Shown: piece after piece, positions 34,232 through 42,721 of the stretch
Layout of the letters: each line of letters begins with the position of its first letter
How positions within the stretch are numbered: position 1 is the stretch's first letter
NCBI GenBank assembly: GCA_016194455.1
Contig: JACQBN010000028.1
Span: forward strand, 1-50,183
Direction of reading: 5' to 3'
Length of the DNA: 50,183 nt
Source of the DNA: Candidatus Kaiserbacteria bacterium
Lineage (GTDB): Bacteria > Patescibacteriota > Minisyncoccia > Phycocordibacterales > Phycocordibacteraceae
Program-made: the position numbers and the translations under genes
The notes under the pieces: generated by a model
Database searches by the model: none
What the model was told of the DNA's origin: nothing
What the model saw: only the letters and a program-made list of their open reading frames with translations

Positions 34232-35878
34232 CTACATCTTTTCTAGCGCGGGGATGCCGAGGAGCTTGAGCCCGTTCACCATCGTTTGTGCGAACGCGCG
34301 GGCGAGCATGAGCTTGTGCGCCTCATAGTCTCCGCCAATGATGCGCTCCTCCGCGTAGAAGGCGTTCCACGCTCCAGCGAGCTCGGTGAGATAGGTGGTG
34401 AGGAGGTTCGGGGAGCGCTCGCGCGCGGCGCGCGCGGCAATCTCGGGGAAGTGGATAAGCAGCCGCTCAAGCACATACGGCTCTCTCGGCGCGCCCGCAG
34501 CGGGCGCGCCGATCTTCTTCGCAATGACCGATTTCGCGCGCACGAGCGCGTATTGCAGATACGGCCCCGAGTCGCCCTCTAAAGATAACGATTTTTCTTC
34601 ATCAAAAACAATATCCGAGCCAGGAGCTTGCCGCAGGATCATATATTTGATCGCTCCCACCGCAACGTGCTCCGCGATGAGTGGATCTTTATTTTTCTCG
34701 CGCGCCCGCCCCTCCACCTCTTGGATGAGCCCGGCTGCGGTGATTACGTTGCCCGCGCGCGAGGACATCTTCCCGGTCATAAGCCGGAGGAAGCCGTGCG
34801 GCACATGCGAGGTCTTCTTGGCGAGCGCGGGCCCTATCTCTGCAAGAGCGGCGAAGAAAACTTTGAAATGCCCGGATTGCTCTGCGGCGGTGATGATGAT
34901 GGAATGGTCAGAGGGCCAGCGCTCCTCTTTGAGAAAAGCGAGGCCGATGTCCTTGGCCTCGTAGGTCGGAGTGCCTCGGCTCGTGATGAAGACGAGTGTG
35001 TGGAGGCCCTTCTTCTCGCCCCGGTAGATGACCGCGCCATCGCTCTCTTCAAAAATTCCCTTCGCGAGGCCGTCGCGCACGATCCGCTCGCCCGGCCCCG
35101 CCGTTTCACTTTCAAAGAAATAGTAGTCAAACTTCGTGCCGAGAACGCGGTAGAGATCGCGGAATGCTTCAAGAGAAATATCGCGCCCCTTCCTCCAGAG
35201 CTCCATCAAATCGGCATCTGTGCCCACATATATCGCCTTGTTGAGAGCATCTATCTCGGCCTGGATCTCCGGCGACTCTTCGTACGCGCGCGAGCCCTCG
35301 GCGTACGCGTCGCCAATCTCCCTGGCCGTCGTGGGCTCCGTGATGCCGGCCTTCTGCAAGCCCCACACTGCTTTCGCGACGTGCGGGCCGACATCGCCGC
35401 CGTAGGAGTCGCGGGCGACGATTGCTCCCTCGTTCTCAACAAGCCGGGAAATCGCCTCGCCGATGATAGTGCTCATCAGATGTCCGATGTGCATCTCCTT
35501 GAACGGATTCGGGTTGCTGTACTCCACAATGACGCGCTTGCCTTTTTCTGCGTTCCCCTTTCCCCAATCCTCGCCCCTTGCCTCCGCCTCGGCGACGAGG
35601 AGCGAGACGGCTCCCTGGGAGAGCGTGATGTTGACGAATCCAGGACCCGCGATTTCTATGCGCGAGGCGTCAGCGCCGAGCGCGTTTTGCAAATGCCGCG
35701 CGAGGTCGCTCGCGACCTCGCGCAGATTCTTCTCCAGTACCCGGGCTGCGGCCATCGCGGCGTTGGTTGTGTAATCGCCGTGCGTTGGGTCGGTTGGCCG
35801 CTCGACCACAAACGCGACAGCGGGCGCGCTGAGAGTCTCGAGCGCATTGGCGACTGCCTCCCGTATCCGCTCTTCCAT
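34232..35878 (-). CDS. argS: Arginyl-tRNA synthetase
   Basis: 548 residues from ATG 35878-35876 (MEERIREAV). It shows the N-terminal Add-1 domain, HIGH (PFKEMHIGHLMSTIIGEAI), the signature LMTGKMSSRAGNVI (KMSKS equivalent) and the DALR anticodon-binding domain. The start is fixed by -10 TATGCT (35891-35886), which overlaps the upstream ATG four codons earlier, so that ATG cannot be used. Leaderless mRNA predicted. It charges tRNA-Arg. Confidence 0.96.
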   Translation of the reverse strand: MEERIREAVANALETLSAPAVAFVVERPTDPTHGDYTTNAAMAAARVLEKNLREVASDLARHLQNALGADASRIEIAGPGFVNITLSQGAVSLLVAEAEARGEDWGKGNAEKGKRVIVEYSNPNPFKEMHIGHLMSTIIGEAISRLVENEGAIVARDSYGGDVGPHVAKAVWGLQKAGITEPTTAREIGDAYAEGSRAYEESPEIQAEIDALNKAIYVGTDADLMELWRKGRDISLEAFRDLYRVLGTKFDYYFFESETAGPGERIVRDGLAKGIFEESDGAVIYRGEKKGLHTLVFITSRGTPTYEAKDIGLAFLKEERWPSDHSIIITAAEQSGHFKVFFAALAEIGPALAKKTSHVPHGFLRLMTGKMSSRAGNVITAAGLIQEVEGRAREKNKDPLIAEHVAVGAIKYMILRQAPGSDIVFDEEKSLSLEGDSGPYLQYALVRAKSVIAKKIGAPAAGAPREPYVLERLLIHFPEIAARAARERSPNLLTTYLTELAGAWNAFYAEERIIGGDYEAHKLMLARAFAQTMVNGLKLLGIPALEKM

Positions 35879-35906
35879 AAGGGCGAGCATAGCAGATAGA
35901 ATCGAA

Positions 35907-35936
35907 GGAAAAAGCCCAGCTCTTCCGAGCTGGGCC
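35907..35936 (-). terminator. Terminator of the 161-aa hypothetical gene
   Basis: 9-bp stem GCCCAGCTC/GAGCTGGGC (35914-35922 with 35927-35935), then UUUUU on the minus strand. Confidence 0.85.
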
Positions 35937-35945
35937 TACATTACA

Positions 35946-36431
35946 TTACGTATAGACGACTGGGCCGATGCGCGCCTCTGCCCCGGGCGAGCCGGGTCTC
36001 GGACGGATCCAGATAGGGCGGCAATAGAGCCCCCCAGAACTCTTGCTCAGAACAAATGCGAACTCGTCGTCCTTGGAGCTGAATCCGCTGGCCCGCACCA
36101 CATCTGCGCAAAGGATCGCAAGATCTACCGGGACCTCGAAGAGCAGCTCGAAGTCGGCGAAGGGCGAGAGAGCTTTGAAGCGCGCGAAAAGGTCAATCCG
36201 CTCCTGTGTCGATTCAAGGAACCGGCCGCGAAAGTGTCCGAGCATCTTCGCCCACACCTGTTCGTCGCCCTCGAGAAGTCTGAGAACGAAGGGTTCGATA
36301 AAGAATCCCCAGCTGATATCGACGTTCATGGCCGCAACCGTAAGCGGACGAATGTCGTAAGGGGGGTTCTCAAGACACTTCAACAACTCAAACGCAATCC
36401 GAGCCGTAGCCCTACCTTCCTCAAATACCAT
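35946..36431 (-). CDS. Hypothetical protein (161 aa)
   Basis: 161 residues, mixed alpha/beta, soluble, no signal peptide: FELLKCLENPPYDIRPLTV, VLRLLEGDEQVWAKMLGHF, FELLFEVPVDLAILCADVVR, DDEFAFVLSKSSGGLYCRPI. A GGAGAG site lies 9 nt before ATG, and TATAAA lies near 36468. I recognise no family. It is a single-gene unit with its own terminator beside tmk. Confidence 0.55.
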   Translation of the reverse strand: MVFEEGRATARIAFELLKCLENPPYDIRPLTVAAMNVDISWGFFIEPFVLRLLEGDEQVWAKMLGHFRGRFLESTQERIDLFARFKALSPFADFELLFEVPVDLAILCADVVRASGFSSKDDEFAFVLSKSSGGLYCRPIWIRPRPGSPGAEARIGPVVYT

Positions 36432-36504
36432 GAGCGTCTCTCCGCTGCTGATTTCTGTCCGAGTGTTTTATATCACACTAGATTGAATCGAGCCAGGCTT
36501 AGTA

Positions 36505-36530
36505 CAAAAAGAAAAACCGCGACGGCGCGG
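36505..36530 (-). terminator. Terminator after tmk
   Basis: 5-bp stem CCGCG/CGCGG (36517-36521 with 36526-36530) followed by TTTTTCTTTTT on the minus strand, 8 nt after the tmk stop. Confidence 0.75.
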
Positions 36531-36537
36531 AGATGCT

Positions 36538-37194
36538 TCAAGAAAGAACTGCTGCAATATGGCGCAGAAAATCATCGTGCACTTGGTCTTCGGGGCGATT
36601 GCCGTCGACGAATTTAATCTGCTGCTTCGAATTGAACTTGGCATACCAACGAAAACCTTCAACGAGCCGGTCGTGAAACTCGCGCGCTTCAAGATCAAAC
36701 GCGGTCGCCTTCTGCCCCTTGCGCTTTGCCACCCGCGCGAGCACGACGTCGCTCGGAACCTCAAGAACGAGAGTCAGGTCGGGGACCGGCACCAGCTGCT
36801 GATGGCTGTAGAAGAGTGCGTGAAGATCCTCTGCACGCTGCGCGAAGACTTGGTAGGCGAAGGTGGAGCCCTCGTAGCGATCGCTCACCACCGCCGCCCC
36901 GCGGGTAAGCGCAGGGATGATGACCTTCTTTGTGTGGTCGAAGCGCGAGGCGAGGAAGAGTGCGAAAAGAGTCCGTGCATCGGTCTCCCGCATACCCTGG
37001 ATAATGATCCCACGAATCAGATCCGCAAATGGCGTACCACCAGGCTCGTGGACGAAGATGATTTCGTGATGGGGATAGCGACGTGGCAAACTCTCCTTGA
37101 GGAGCTTTACCTGGACTGACTTTCCTACCCCTTCTCCGCCCTCAACAGCAATGAACTTCCCAGGAAGTCCGTGAGTGTGCGGGCGTGTCTCCAT
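36538..37194 (-). CDS. tmk: Thymidylate kinase
   Basis: 218 residues from ATG 37194-37192. P-loop FIAVEGGEGVGKSVQ, the DR-type motif VVSDRYEGSTFAYQ, and VHEPGGTPFADLIR (substrate region). It converts dTMP to dTDP. It lies directly downstream of thyA, which makes dTMP, but behind a terminator, so it probably has its own promoter (TAAAGT 11 nt before ATG is a weak candidate). Confidence 0.93.
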   Translation of the reverse strand: METRPHTHGLPGKFIAVEGGEGVGKSVQVKLLKESLPRRYPHHEIIFVHEPGGTPFADLIRGIIIQGMRETDARTLFALFLASRFDHTKKVIIPALTRGAAVVSDRYEGSTFAYQVFAQRAEDLHALFYSHQQLVPVPDLTLVLEVPSDVVLARVAKRKGQKATAFDLEAREFHDRLVEGFRWYAKFNSKQQIKFVDGNRPEDQVHDDFLRHIAAVLS

Positions 37195-37228
37195 ATTCGG
37201 AGAACACTTTAACACCCAACGAGAGCAA

Positions 37229-37258
37229 AGAAAAACGCGGCCTCCGGCGGAGGCCGCG
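37229..37258 (-). terminator. Terminator of thyA
   Basis: 10-bp stem CGCGGCCTCC/GGAGGCCGCG (37236-37245 with 37249-37258), then TTTTTCTTT on the minus strand. Confidence 0.85.
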
Positions 37259-37264
37259 CGCATT

Positions 37265-38110
37265 CTATACCGCCACATCGGCTTTGATGGTCGGGTGCGG
37301 ATCGTAGCCCACGAGCTCGAAATCTTCATAGGTGAAGGCATCGATACTGCGAACTGCCGGGTTGATGTGCATCCGCGGCAGCGTTCGCGGTTCGCGCGTG
37401 AGCTGGAGTCGCGCCTGGTCGAAATGATTCCGATACAGGTGGACATCACCGAAGGTGTGGACGAACTCGCCGGGCGCCAAACCGCAGACCTGCGCGACCA
37501 TCATCGTGAGGAGCGCGTAGGACGCGATGTTGAAGGGCACCCCGAGGAAGACGTCCGCCGAGCGCTGGTAGAGCTGGCACGAGAGCTTCCCTTCCGCCAC
37601 ATAGAACTGGAAGAGCAGGTGGCAGGGCGGGAGATGCATCTCTGCGATGTCAGCCGGGTTCCAGGCGGTGACGATATGGCGGCGCGAGTCAGGATTATTC
37701 TTGATGCTCGCAATGACCTCGGCGATCTGATCCTTAGGCCGCAGTAGAAGTTCGTCCGAGATCCATTCATAGTTCACGGTATGGCCAGGGAAAAGCACTG
37801 GCACGGGCCAGCTTCTCCACTGCGCTCCGTAGACGGGGCCAAGGTCGCCGTTTTCGTCGGCCCACTCGTCCCAAATATGGACGCCGTGCTCCTGGAGCCA
37901 CCGTACGTTGGTCTCACCCCGGAGGATCCAAAGGAGCTCATAGATGATGGCTTTCGTGAAGATCTTCTTGGTCGTGAGGAGCGGGAATCCATCCGCGAGA
38001 TTGAATCGCATCTGGTACCCGAAGACGCTCCGAGTCCCGACACCCGTGCGGTCGCTCTTATCCTTCCCCTTCTCGATGATGTGGGTAAGTAAGTCAAGGT
38101 ACTGGCGCAT
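37265..38110 (-). CDS. thyA: Thymidylate synthase (folate-dependent ThyA)
   Basis: 281 residues. Family marks: [18 protein letters not shown], the catalytic cysteine in [34 protein letters not shown] and [14 protein letters not shown]. It methylates dUMP to dTMP using methylene-tetrahydrofolate. The Shine-Dalgarno AAGGAAAG precedes ATG. It is divergent from dcd (81 nt apart), and both feed the thymidylate pathway with tmk downstream. Confidence 0.97.
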   Translation of the reverse strand: MRQYLDLLTHIIEKGKDKSDRTGVGTRSVFGYQMRFNLADGFPLLTTKKIFTKAIIYELLWILRGETNVRWLQEHGVHIWDEWADENGDLGPVYGAQWRSWPVPVLFPGHTVNYEWISDELLLRPKDQIAEVIASIKNNPDSRRHIVTAWNPADIAEMHLPPCHLLFQFYVAEGKLSCQLYQRSADVFLGVPFNIASYALLTMMVAQVCGLAPGEFVHTFGDVHLYRNHFDQARLQLTREPRTLPRMHINPAVRSIDAFTYEDFELVGYDPHPTIKADVAV

Positions 38111-38176
38111 CGGCTTTCCTTTCGTACATTTTCTTACCCCATCCTGTCATGGGCGACGAAAACTGTAAAACCGCGG

Positions 38177-38182
38177 TAGAAT
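38177..38182 (+). promoter_or_regulatory. -10 box of dcd (predicted leaderless mRNA)
   Basis: TAGAAT ends 9 nt before the ATG at 38192. The sequence AATACCCGCAC is shared with the ftsK start region. Confidence 0.55.
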
Positions 38183-38191
38183 ACCCGCACC

Positions 38192-38872
38192 ATGGCACTC
38201 TCGGATCGGAAGATATTGGCAGAGAAGAAACGCGGGAATATCGTCATCGATCCCTTCAAGCGGGAGAACCTCGCAACCTCAAGCTATGACGTCACTTTGG
38301 GAGAATGGTACTTCCGCGAGCAGCGGCCCGACCGCTTCCGCAATCTCTACAATATCTACAGCAAGCGCGACACGGATCTCGTCTGGAACACGAAGCCAAA
38401 ACGCGCGGAGCCGGCCGCGAAGGTGCTCGGGCACCTCAACTTCCTCTGGGACGGCATCAGCCCGCGGGATCAGATCATTCTGCTTGAGCCCGGCGAGACG
38501 GTACTCGCGCATACCAACGAATTCATCGGCGGCAGAAACTCGATCACCACGATGATGAAAGCGCGGAGCTCGCTCGGGCGTAACTTCATTTCTGTCTGCA
38601 AGTGCGCGGGCTGGGGCGATGTCGGCTACACCAACCGTTGGACGATGGAGATCACGAACCAGTCGCGCCACTACATCATCCCGCTCGTGGTCGGGCGGCG
38701 CATCGCGCAGATGGTCTTTTTTGAAACAGGGCCGATCCTCAAAAATAATTACGCGAAGTCTGGCAAATATCAGAGCACGGATTCGGTGCGCGATTTGAAG
38801 AAAAACTGGAAGCCCTCTCTCATGCTCCCGCGCCTCTGGGCCGACAGGGATATTAAAAAGAAAAAGAAGTAG
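38192..38872 (+). CDS. dcd: dCTP deaminase (possibly bifunctional with dUTPase)
   Basis: 226 residues. Dcd/dUTPase trimer motifs: LATSSYDVTLGEWY, MKARSSLGRNF (substrate Arg-Ser-Ser), CAGWGDVGYTNRWTMEITNQS (catalytic Glu), and GRRIAQMVFFETG. It deaminates dCTP to dUTP, or to dUMP if bifunctional, feeding ThyA. It is longer than E. coli Dcd (193 aa), with an insertion around YNIYSKRDTDLVWNTKPKR and a Lys-rich tail. It converges on rplK. Confidence 0.9.
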   Translation: MALSDRKILAEKKRGNIVIDPFKRENLATSSYDVTLGEWYFREQRPDRFRNLYNIYSKRDTDLVWNTKPKRAEPAAKVLGHLNFLWDGISPRDQIILLEPGETVLAHTNEFIGGRNSITTMMKARSSLGRNFISVCKCAGWGDVGYTNRWTMEITNQSRHYIIPLVVGRRIAQMVFFETGPILKNNYAKSGKYQSTDSVRDLKKNWKPSLMLPRLWADRDIKKKKK

Positions 38873-38881
38873 CGAGATGCG

Positions 38882-39301
38882 CTACTTCACGTCCACGCCC
38901 ATCGAGCGGGCGGTGCCGGAGATCAGGCGTTCGGCGGCCTCGGGAGAACCGGCGTTGAGGTCCGGCATCTTCTCCTTGACGATTTCGGCCACCTGTTTCT
39001 TGGTGATGGAGCCAGCCTTCTCGGTGGGGGTCGCGCCCGAGCCCTTCTCGAGGCCCGCGGCCTTGAGGATGAGGCGCGAGGCGGGCGAGGTCTTGAGAAC
39101 AAAGGTGAAGCTGCGGTCGTCATAGACCGAGAGATCCACCGGGATGATGGTGCCCATTTTATCTTTGGTCTGTTCGTTGAACTGTGAGACAAACTGCCCG
39201 ATGTTCACGCCTGCAGGGCCAAGTACAGTGCCCACCGGCGGCGCGGGCGTCGCTTTGCCTCCCGGGATCTGTAGTTTTATTTTCTTAACGACAGTAGCCA
39301 T
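38882..39301 (-). CDS. rplK: Ribosomal protein uL11
   Basis: 139 residues. [38 protein letters not shown] is the classical N terminus; the C-terminal rRNA-binding domain ends ARSMGVDVK. It sits at the GTPase-associated centre of 23S rRNA. It is third in secE-nusG-rplK; rplA, normally next, is not here, and dcd converges instead. Confidence 0.97.
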   Translation of the reverse strand: MATVVKKIKLQIPGGKATPAPPVGTVLGPAGVNIGQFVSQFNEQTKDKMGTIIPVDLSVYDDRSFTFVLKTSPASRLILKAAGLEKGSGATPTEKAGSITKKQVAEIVKEKMPDLNAGSPEAAERLISGTARSMGVDVK

Positions 39302-39319
39302 GGTCGGAGGGACTCTATC

Positions 39320-39979
39320 TTATAATTTCCTGATTTGCAAAAAGTCGAGCTCGACCGGCGTCTCGCGGCCGAACATAGAGACAAGCACCTTCACCTTCCC
39401 ACGGTCTTCGTCGATGTCGCCCACTTTCCCTTCCAGATCCTTGAAGGGGCCGTCGGAGATGACGACCGGGTCGCCCTTCACGAGGTCGATGCGGTGCTTG
39501 GGCGCATCGGCCTTCATCCGCTTCATCAGGGTCGCGACCTCTGCCTCATCCATCGGCACCGGCGTGTTGCCGCTCCCGACAAACCCCGTCACCCGGGGGG
39601 TGTTGCGCACCACGAACCAAGAGTCATCGTCTACCAACATCTTGACCAAGATGTAGCCGGGGTAGATCTTCTCCTCCTCGGTGACGCGTTTGTTTCCCTT
39701 CACCCGTATCTTCTTCTCGGTGGGGACCATGACGTCAAATATCTTCCCCTCCATGCCCAAGGACTCAATGCGCTGCTTCAAGTTACGCTCGACGGCGTTC
39801 TCGTAGCCCGCGTAGGTGTGGATGGCGTACCAGCGCGCGTCCTCCGGCTTCTGCATCGTTTCGTCGCGCAGCTGTTTGGGAAGCGCGGGCGCAATATCCG
39901 CCATCCCCGCATCTTCAGGAAGGTCTTCCATTTCGTCCGTATCCACGGATGCGCTGTTCTGGGGAGTTGTTTCGTCCAT
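39320..39979 (-). CDS. nusG: Transcription termination/antitermination factor NusG
   Basis: 219 residues. An acidic N-terminal extension (about 1-45) precedes the NGN domain (ARWYAIHTYAGYENAVERNL, YPGYILVKMLVDDDSWFVVRNTPRVTGFVG) and the KOW domain (DPVVISDGPFKDLEGKVGDI). It couples RNA polymerase to ribosomes and Rho. Nine nt after secE. Confidence 0.97.
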   Translation of the reverse strand: MDETTPQNSASVDTDEMEDLPEDAGMADIAPALPKQLRDETMQKPEDARWYAIHTYAGYENAVERNLKQRIESLGMEGKIFDVMVPTEKKIRVKGNKRVTEEEKIYPGYILVKMLVDDDSWFVVRNTPRVTGFVGSGNTPVPMDEAEVATLMKRMKADAPKHRIDLVKGDPVVISDGPFKDLEGKVGDIDEDRGKVKVLVSMFGRETPVELDFLQIRKL

Positions 39980-39988
39980 AGAAGAAGA

Positions 39989-40171
39989 TTAGCCGCCGAT
40001 AATTACACTCACGCCGGTGCGCAAGAGGTAGTCCAGCACGCCGATGAAGAGCGCGACGAGGAGCGCGATGAGGATCACGACGAGTGTGTGTGCGATCGCG
40101 GTGCGATTCGTGGGCCACACGATGTGGTGGAACTCTTCACGAACGTGCTTGAGGTAGGTGGTGAGTTGCAT
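39989..40171 (-). CDS. secE: Preprotein translocase subunit SecE
   Basis: 60 residues from ATG 40171-40169 (MQLTTYLKHVREEFHHIVWPTN). It is the minimal single-span SecE: an amphipathic helix with VWPT, then a membrane span (HTLVVILIALLVALFIGVLDYLL). First gene of secE-nusG-rplK. The leader carries a terminator-like hairpin (40190-40208). Confidence 0.93.
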   Translation of the reverse strand: MQLTTYLKHVREEFHHIVWPTNRTAIAHTLVVILIALLVALFIGVLDYLLRTGVSVIIGG

Positions 40172-40189
40172 AGTAGCGGCGTTGCCAAA

Positions 40190-40208
40190 TAAAAAAGCCC
40201 TGCGGGCC
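40190..40208 (-). promoter_or_regulatory. Terminator-like hairpin in the secE-nusG-rplK leader
   Basis: Stem GCCC/GGGC (40197-40200 with 40204-40207), 3-nt loop, then six U on the minus strand, between the promoter and secE. The stem is short, so it is a weak terminator or attenuator. Confidence 0.4.
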
Positions 40209-40220
40209 CCAATAGCGACC

Positions 40221-40249
40221 ATGATAGTACGGGGCTCAAAATGCGTCAA
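40221..40249 (-). promoter_or_regulatory. Promoter of secE-nusG-rplK
   Basis: TTGACG (40249-40244), 17-nt spacer, TATCAT (40226-40221), 49 nt before the secE start. Confidence 0.7.
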
Positions 40250-40254
40250 TAGGT

Positions 40255-40284
40255 ATAAAAAGCCCCGGAGCTTTCACTTCGGGG
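40255..40284 (-). terminator. Terminator of the 131-aa hypothetical gene
   Basis: Stem CCCCGGAG/CTTCGGGG (40263-40270 with 40277-40284, one mismatch-like pair) followed by UUUUU on the minus strand. Confidence 0.75.
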
Positions 40285-40297
40285 GTTGGTGTTGATA

Positions 40298-40693
40298 TCA
40301 AGTTTTTGATTTTCCTTTCCGGCGTCGTGCCTCGCGTCTTTTTGCAAGTTTTTCTTCACGCATTTCTGCAAAGACGCTTTCGGCCGTCACCGGCGGGAAC
40401 TTCTGCCGTGGCGGTTCGTCGACGAGCGCGGACTTCGCGAGATCCTCGTGGGGGCACGCGGCACTGAACTTCGTGCGGACGGCAGGTCGCAGGTCGCCGC
40501 ACTTACGAGCGACCTTGATCTCCTGCGCCGTTTCCTCCCAATCAGCGCGGGAGTGAGAGGTGTCGATGAGCGCGTGATACGCCCAGTCTCTTCTCTTCAC
40601 TTCCTCGTCGACGCCGACGAGCGTCCTGCCGAGCGTTTGAAGCGCGTCTGCACGTTTTTGTGCATCCGCACTTGCGTTGATGATGTCAACCAT
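40298..40693 (-). CDS. Hypothetical basic protein (131 aa)
   Basis: 131 residues, mostly helical and charged: ADALQTLGRTLVGVDEEVKR, WEETAQEIKVARKCGDLRPA, and a strongly basic tail (EEKLAKRREARRRKGKSKT), which suggests nucleic-acid or ribosome binding. No family recognised. A consensus promoter precedes it, with a leader hairpin (AGGTC arms near 40710-40729) and the weak Shine-Dalgarno TAGGTG. Confidence 0.6.
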   Translation of the reverse strand: MVDIINASADAQKRADALQTLGRTLVGVDEEVKRRDWAYHALIDTSHSRADWEETAQEIKVARKCGDLRPAVRTKFSAACPHEDLAKSALVDEPPRQKFPPVTAESVFAEMREEKLAKRREARRRKGKSKT

Positions 40694-40748
40694 TTTGCAC
40701 CTACTGGAAAAACAAGGTCAGCGAATGCCGACCTGATGTCTGTTGGCT

Positions 40749-40776
40749 ATGATACAGGATACGGCCAGTTTGTCAA
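40749..40776 (-). promoter_or_regulatory. Promoter of the 131-aa hypothetical gene
   Basis: TTGACA (40776-40771), 16-nt spacer, TATCAT (40754-40749). Confidence 0.7.
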
Positions 40777-40836
40777 GTGGCTGAAAAGAAAGCCCCCACG
40801 GCACGTGCCGTGGGGGTGTTTCGAAATGGAACAACG

Positions 40837-41778
40837 TTAGCGCTTCTTTTTCTTCCCGTGCGGAGCGGGCTTGGAGCCCACAGCGCCCTTCGGGGACGTC
40901 CCGAGGCGTGCTTCGCGACGCGCTTGCCTTGCGGCTTCAATTTGTTTGCGCGTCTGCTTTGGGCGCTCGAGAGGAACACGATATGTTGTCCCTTGATGCT
41001 CCCAAACGAGCAGGCCGGAGTTTTCCGACTTAACAAAGCCGTAGCCGCGGACAAGATCGAGAATCCGAGGCTGTACGATTTTTAGGAACCGCTTTGAAAC
41101 AGCGGGGCCGAAGAGTCCAGCCTTGTTTGCAGCGAAGAGTGCGTCAAACGCCTTGGCACCGCCATCCACGTCTCCCTCAAAGAGGGAAATAAGCTGGTGA
41201 TATCCAGCTTGGCGAGCTGCGTCCGCCCGGTCGCCGGTGAGAGCGACGAGGAAGAGCGCTTCGTTGAGCTGGATTGCACGCACGACCTCGTCCACACGCT
41301 CGGGCGCGACATCAAAGGGTTTGATGTCGTCGATCGCGGCGCTCAAACCATGCAGCGTATTGTCCTCGGTGAGGACGACGATTTCATCGCCGGGATGCAT
41401 GCGGTAGAGAAACCGATGCGATCCGACGACGCGGCCGCGTTCGATTTGTTCTGGCATTCCGGCATGCACATATACTCCTTGGAGTGAATGCGCCGGTGAG
41501 TCCTTCACCCCAGTGTCAATGAGGACGTAAAAGGCGTCATCAGTGGACACATGTACGCCGAAGATTCGAAACGGGTTTTCCCAGAGGGAGGCAGAAAACA
41601 CGAAGCCCTCCTCTGCCTCGAACGCTTCCTTACAGACGACGATCTGTCGCCCGTGACCGAAGTCAACGTAGTATTCCTTTTCCGCCCCTGCTTGTGACAC
41701 GGGCATCCCTTCGGACACCTCGATGGAATTCGCGCGGAAGCAATTGTCATGCGCCGGTATGGTGGTATCGGTGTTCAT
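40837..41778 (-). CDS. Hypothetical protein with basic C-terminal tail (313 aa)
   Basis: From ATG 41778-41776 (MNTDTTIPAHDN), preceded by AGGAG with 6-nt spacing. Residues ~30-150 are beta-rich (EYYVDFGHGRQIVVCKEAFEAEEGFVFSASLWENPFRIFGV, LYRMHPGDEIVVLTEDNT). The middle is helical (RVDEVVRAIQLNEALFLVAL). The C terminus is Lys/Arg-rich (KQIEAARQARREARLG, ending KPAPHGKKKKR). No family recognised. The promoter sits in a 13-bp palindrome. Confidence 0.6.
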   Translation of the reverse strand: MNTDTTIPAHDNCFRANSIEVSEGMPVSQAGAEKEYYVDFGHGRQIVVCKEAFEAEEGFVFSASLWENPFRIFGVHVSTDDAFYVLIDTGVKDSPAHSLQGVYVHAGMPEQIERGRVVGSHRFLYRMHPGDEIVVLTEDNTLHGLSAAIDDIKPFDVAPERVDEVVRAIQLNEALFLVALTGDRADAARQAGYHQLISLFEGDVDGGAKAFDALFAANKAGLFGPAVSKRFLKIVQPRILDLVRGYGFVKSENSGLLVWEHQGTTYRVPLERPKQTRKQIEAARQARREARLGTSPKGAVGSKPAPHGKKKKR

Positions 41779-41845
41779 TTCACTCTCCTGCATTGGTAGA
41801 GGACGTCGGCACCATGCCGAGCCCTGGGACATCTGTCCGCGAAGT

Positions 41846-41884
41846 ATAATACACGAACGGGCTACTTTGTCAAGTAGCCCGTTC
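41846..41884 (-). promoter_or_regulatory. Promoter with -35 inside a 13-bp palindrome
   Basis: TTGACA (41873-41868), 16-nt spacer, TATTAT (41851-41846). The arms 41855-41867 and 41872-41884 are perfect inverted repeats with the -35 box at the tip. It may double as a terminator or boundary for the SIMPL gene at 41906, or as an operator. Confidence 0.6.
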
Positions 41885-41905
41885 GCCCCTTATTTCCTTG
41901 CTCGT

Positions 41906-42706
41906 TTAGCGGATTTCGTAGGTGATGGAGACTGAAGCACTGTAGGTGTTCTCACCGGCGGGAACCTGGGGAGGAACCGCCGCTCCCCTGCTATCGGCAG
42001 AAGCACCATAGAGGACAGGATATGGGTAGCCGCCCGAGGACTCGCTGAAGTTGACTATCTTGCCGAGCGTAACGCCAAGCTGTTTCGCGAGTACGAGTGC
42101 TTCTTGCTTCGCGTTCGTGATGGCGTCGGCGCGCGCGGCGTCCGAGCCGGCGTTGGCATTATCGAGCGCGAAGTCAGGGCCGGATACGTTTTGTACCTCA
42201 AGCTTCCCGACGCCCGCGAGGAAGGCGCCTACCTTGGTGAGATCGCGAAGTGTGACTTGGATCGTCTCGGAAACTTGGTAGCCGATAACTTTGGGCGTGC
42301 CGCCATAGACCGGGCAGAGCGCGCCCGCGGGGCACGGGGCCGGGTAGGAATACTGCGGAGAGATATTGTAGGAAAGCGTCTTCACGTCCTTGTCCGCAAC
42401 ACCCTGGCTCGTGACGAAAGTGAGCGCGGCGTTGGCCTGCTTAGTGGTCGCTGCCTGCGCATCTCCCACCGTCGCCGCGCTGTTCTCCACCGAGAAGGTG
42501 ATGTGCGCGATGTCGGGCGCCAGAGTTGCGTGGCCGTCGCCGGTCACGGTGATGGTGTCGGTCGCGGGGCTTACCGGCCGGCCGAAGTTCTCGGCGAGGC
42601 TCGCTGTCTCCATGAAGAGGAAGAGTGCGAGGATGGCGAGAACTCCAACGAGTGCGATGCGCACACCGCCATTGCCGAGCACGTCATGCAGAAAGTCGTT
42701 GTTCAT
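41906..42706 (-). CDS. SIMPL-domain (DUF541, BP26/YggE-like) protein, membrane-anchored
   Basis: 266 residues. An N-terminal anchor (RIALVGVLAILALFLFMETA) is followed by the SIMPL domain: TITVTGDGHATLAPDIAHITFSVEN, then NAKQEALVLAKQLGVTLGKIVNFSES and the C-terminal SASVSITYEIR. Relatives assemble ring-like periplasmic particles and are linked to oxidative stress, but the function is not settled. A local insertion, CPAGALCPVYGG, contains two cysteines. It follows the next gene upstream by 15 nt, in one operon. Confidence 0.85.
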   Translation of the reverse strand: MNNDFLHDVLGNGGVRIALVGVLAILALFLFMETASLAENFGRPVSPATDTITVTGDGHATLAPDIAHITFSVENSAATVGDAQAATTKQANAALTFVTSQGVADKDVKTLSYNISPQYSYPAPCPAGALCPVYGGTPKVIGYQVSETIQVTLRDLTKVGAFLAGVGKLEVQNVSGPDFALDNANAGSDAARADAITNAKQEALVLAKQLGVTLGKIVNFSESSGGYPYPVLYGASADSRGAAVPPQVPAGENTYSASVSITYEIR

Positions 42707-42721
42707 AAAATAAATAAACTA

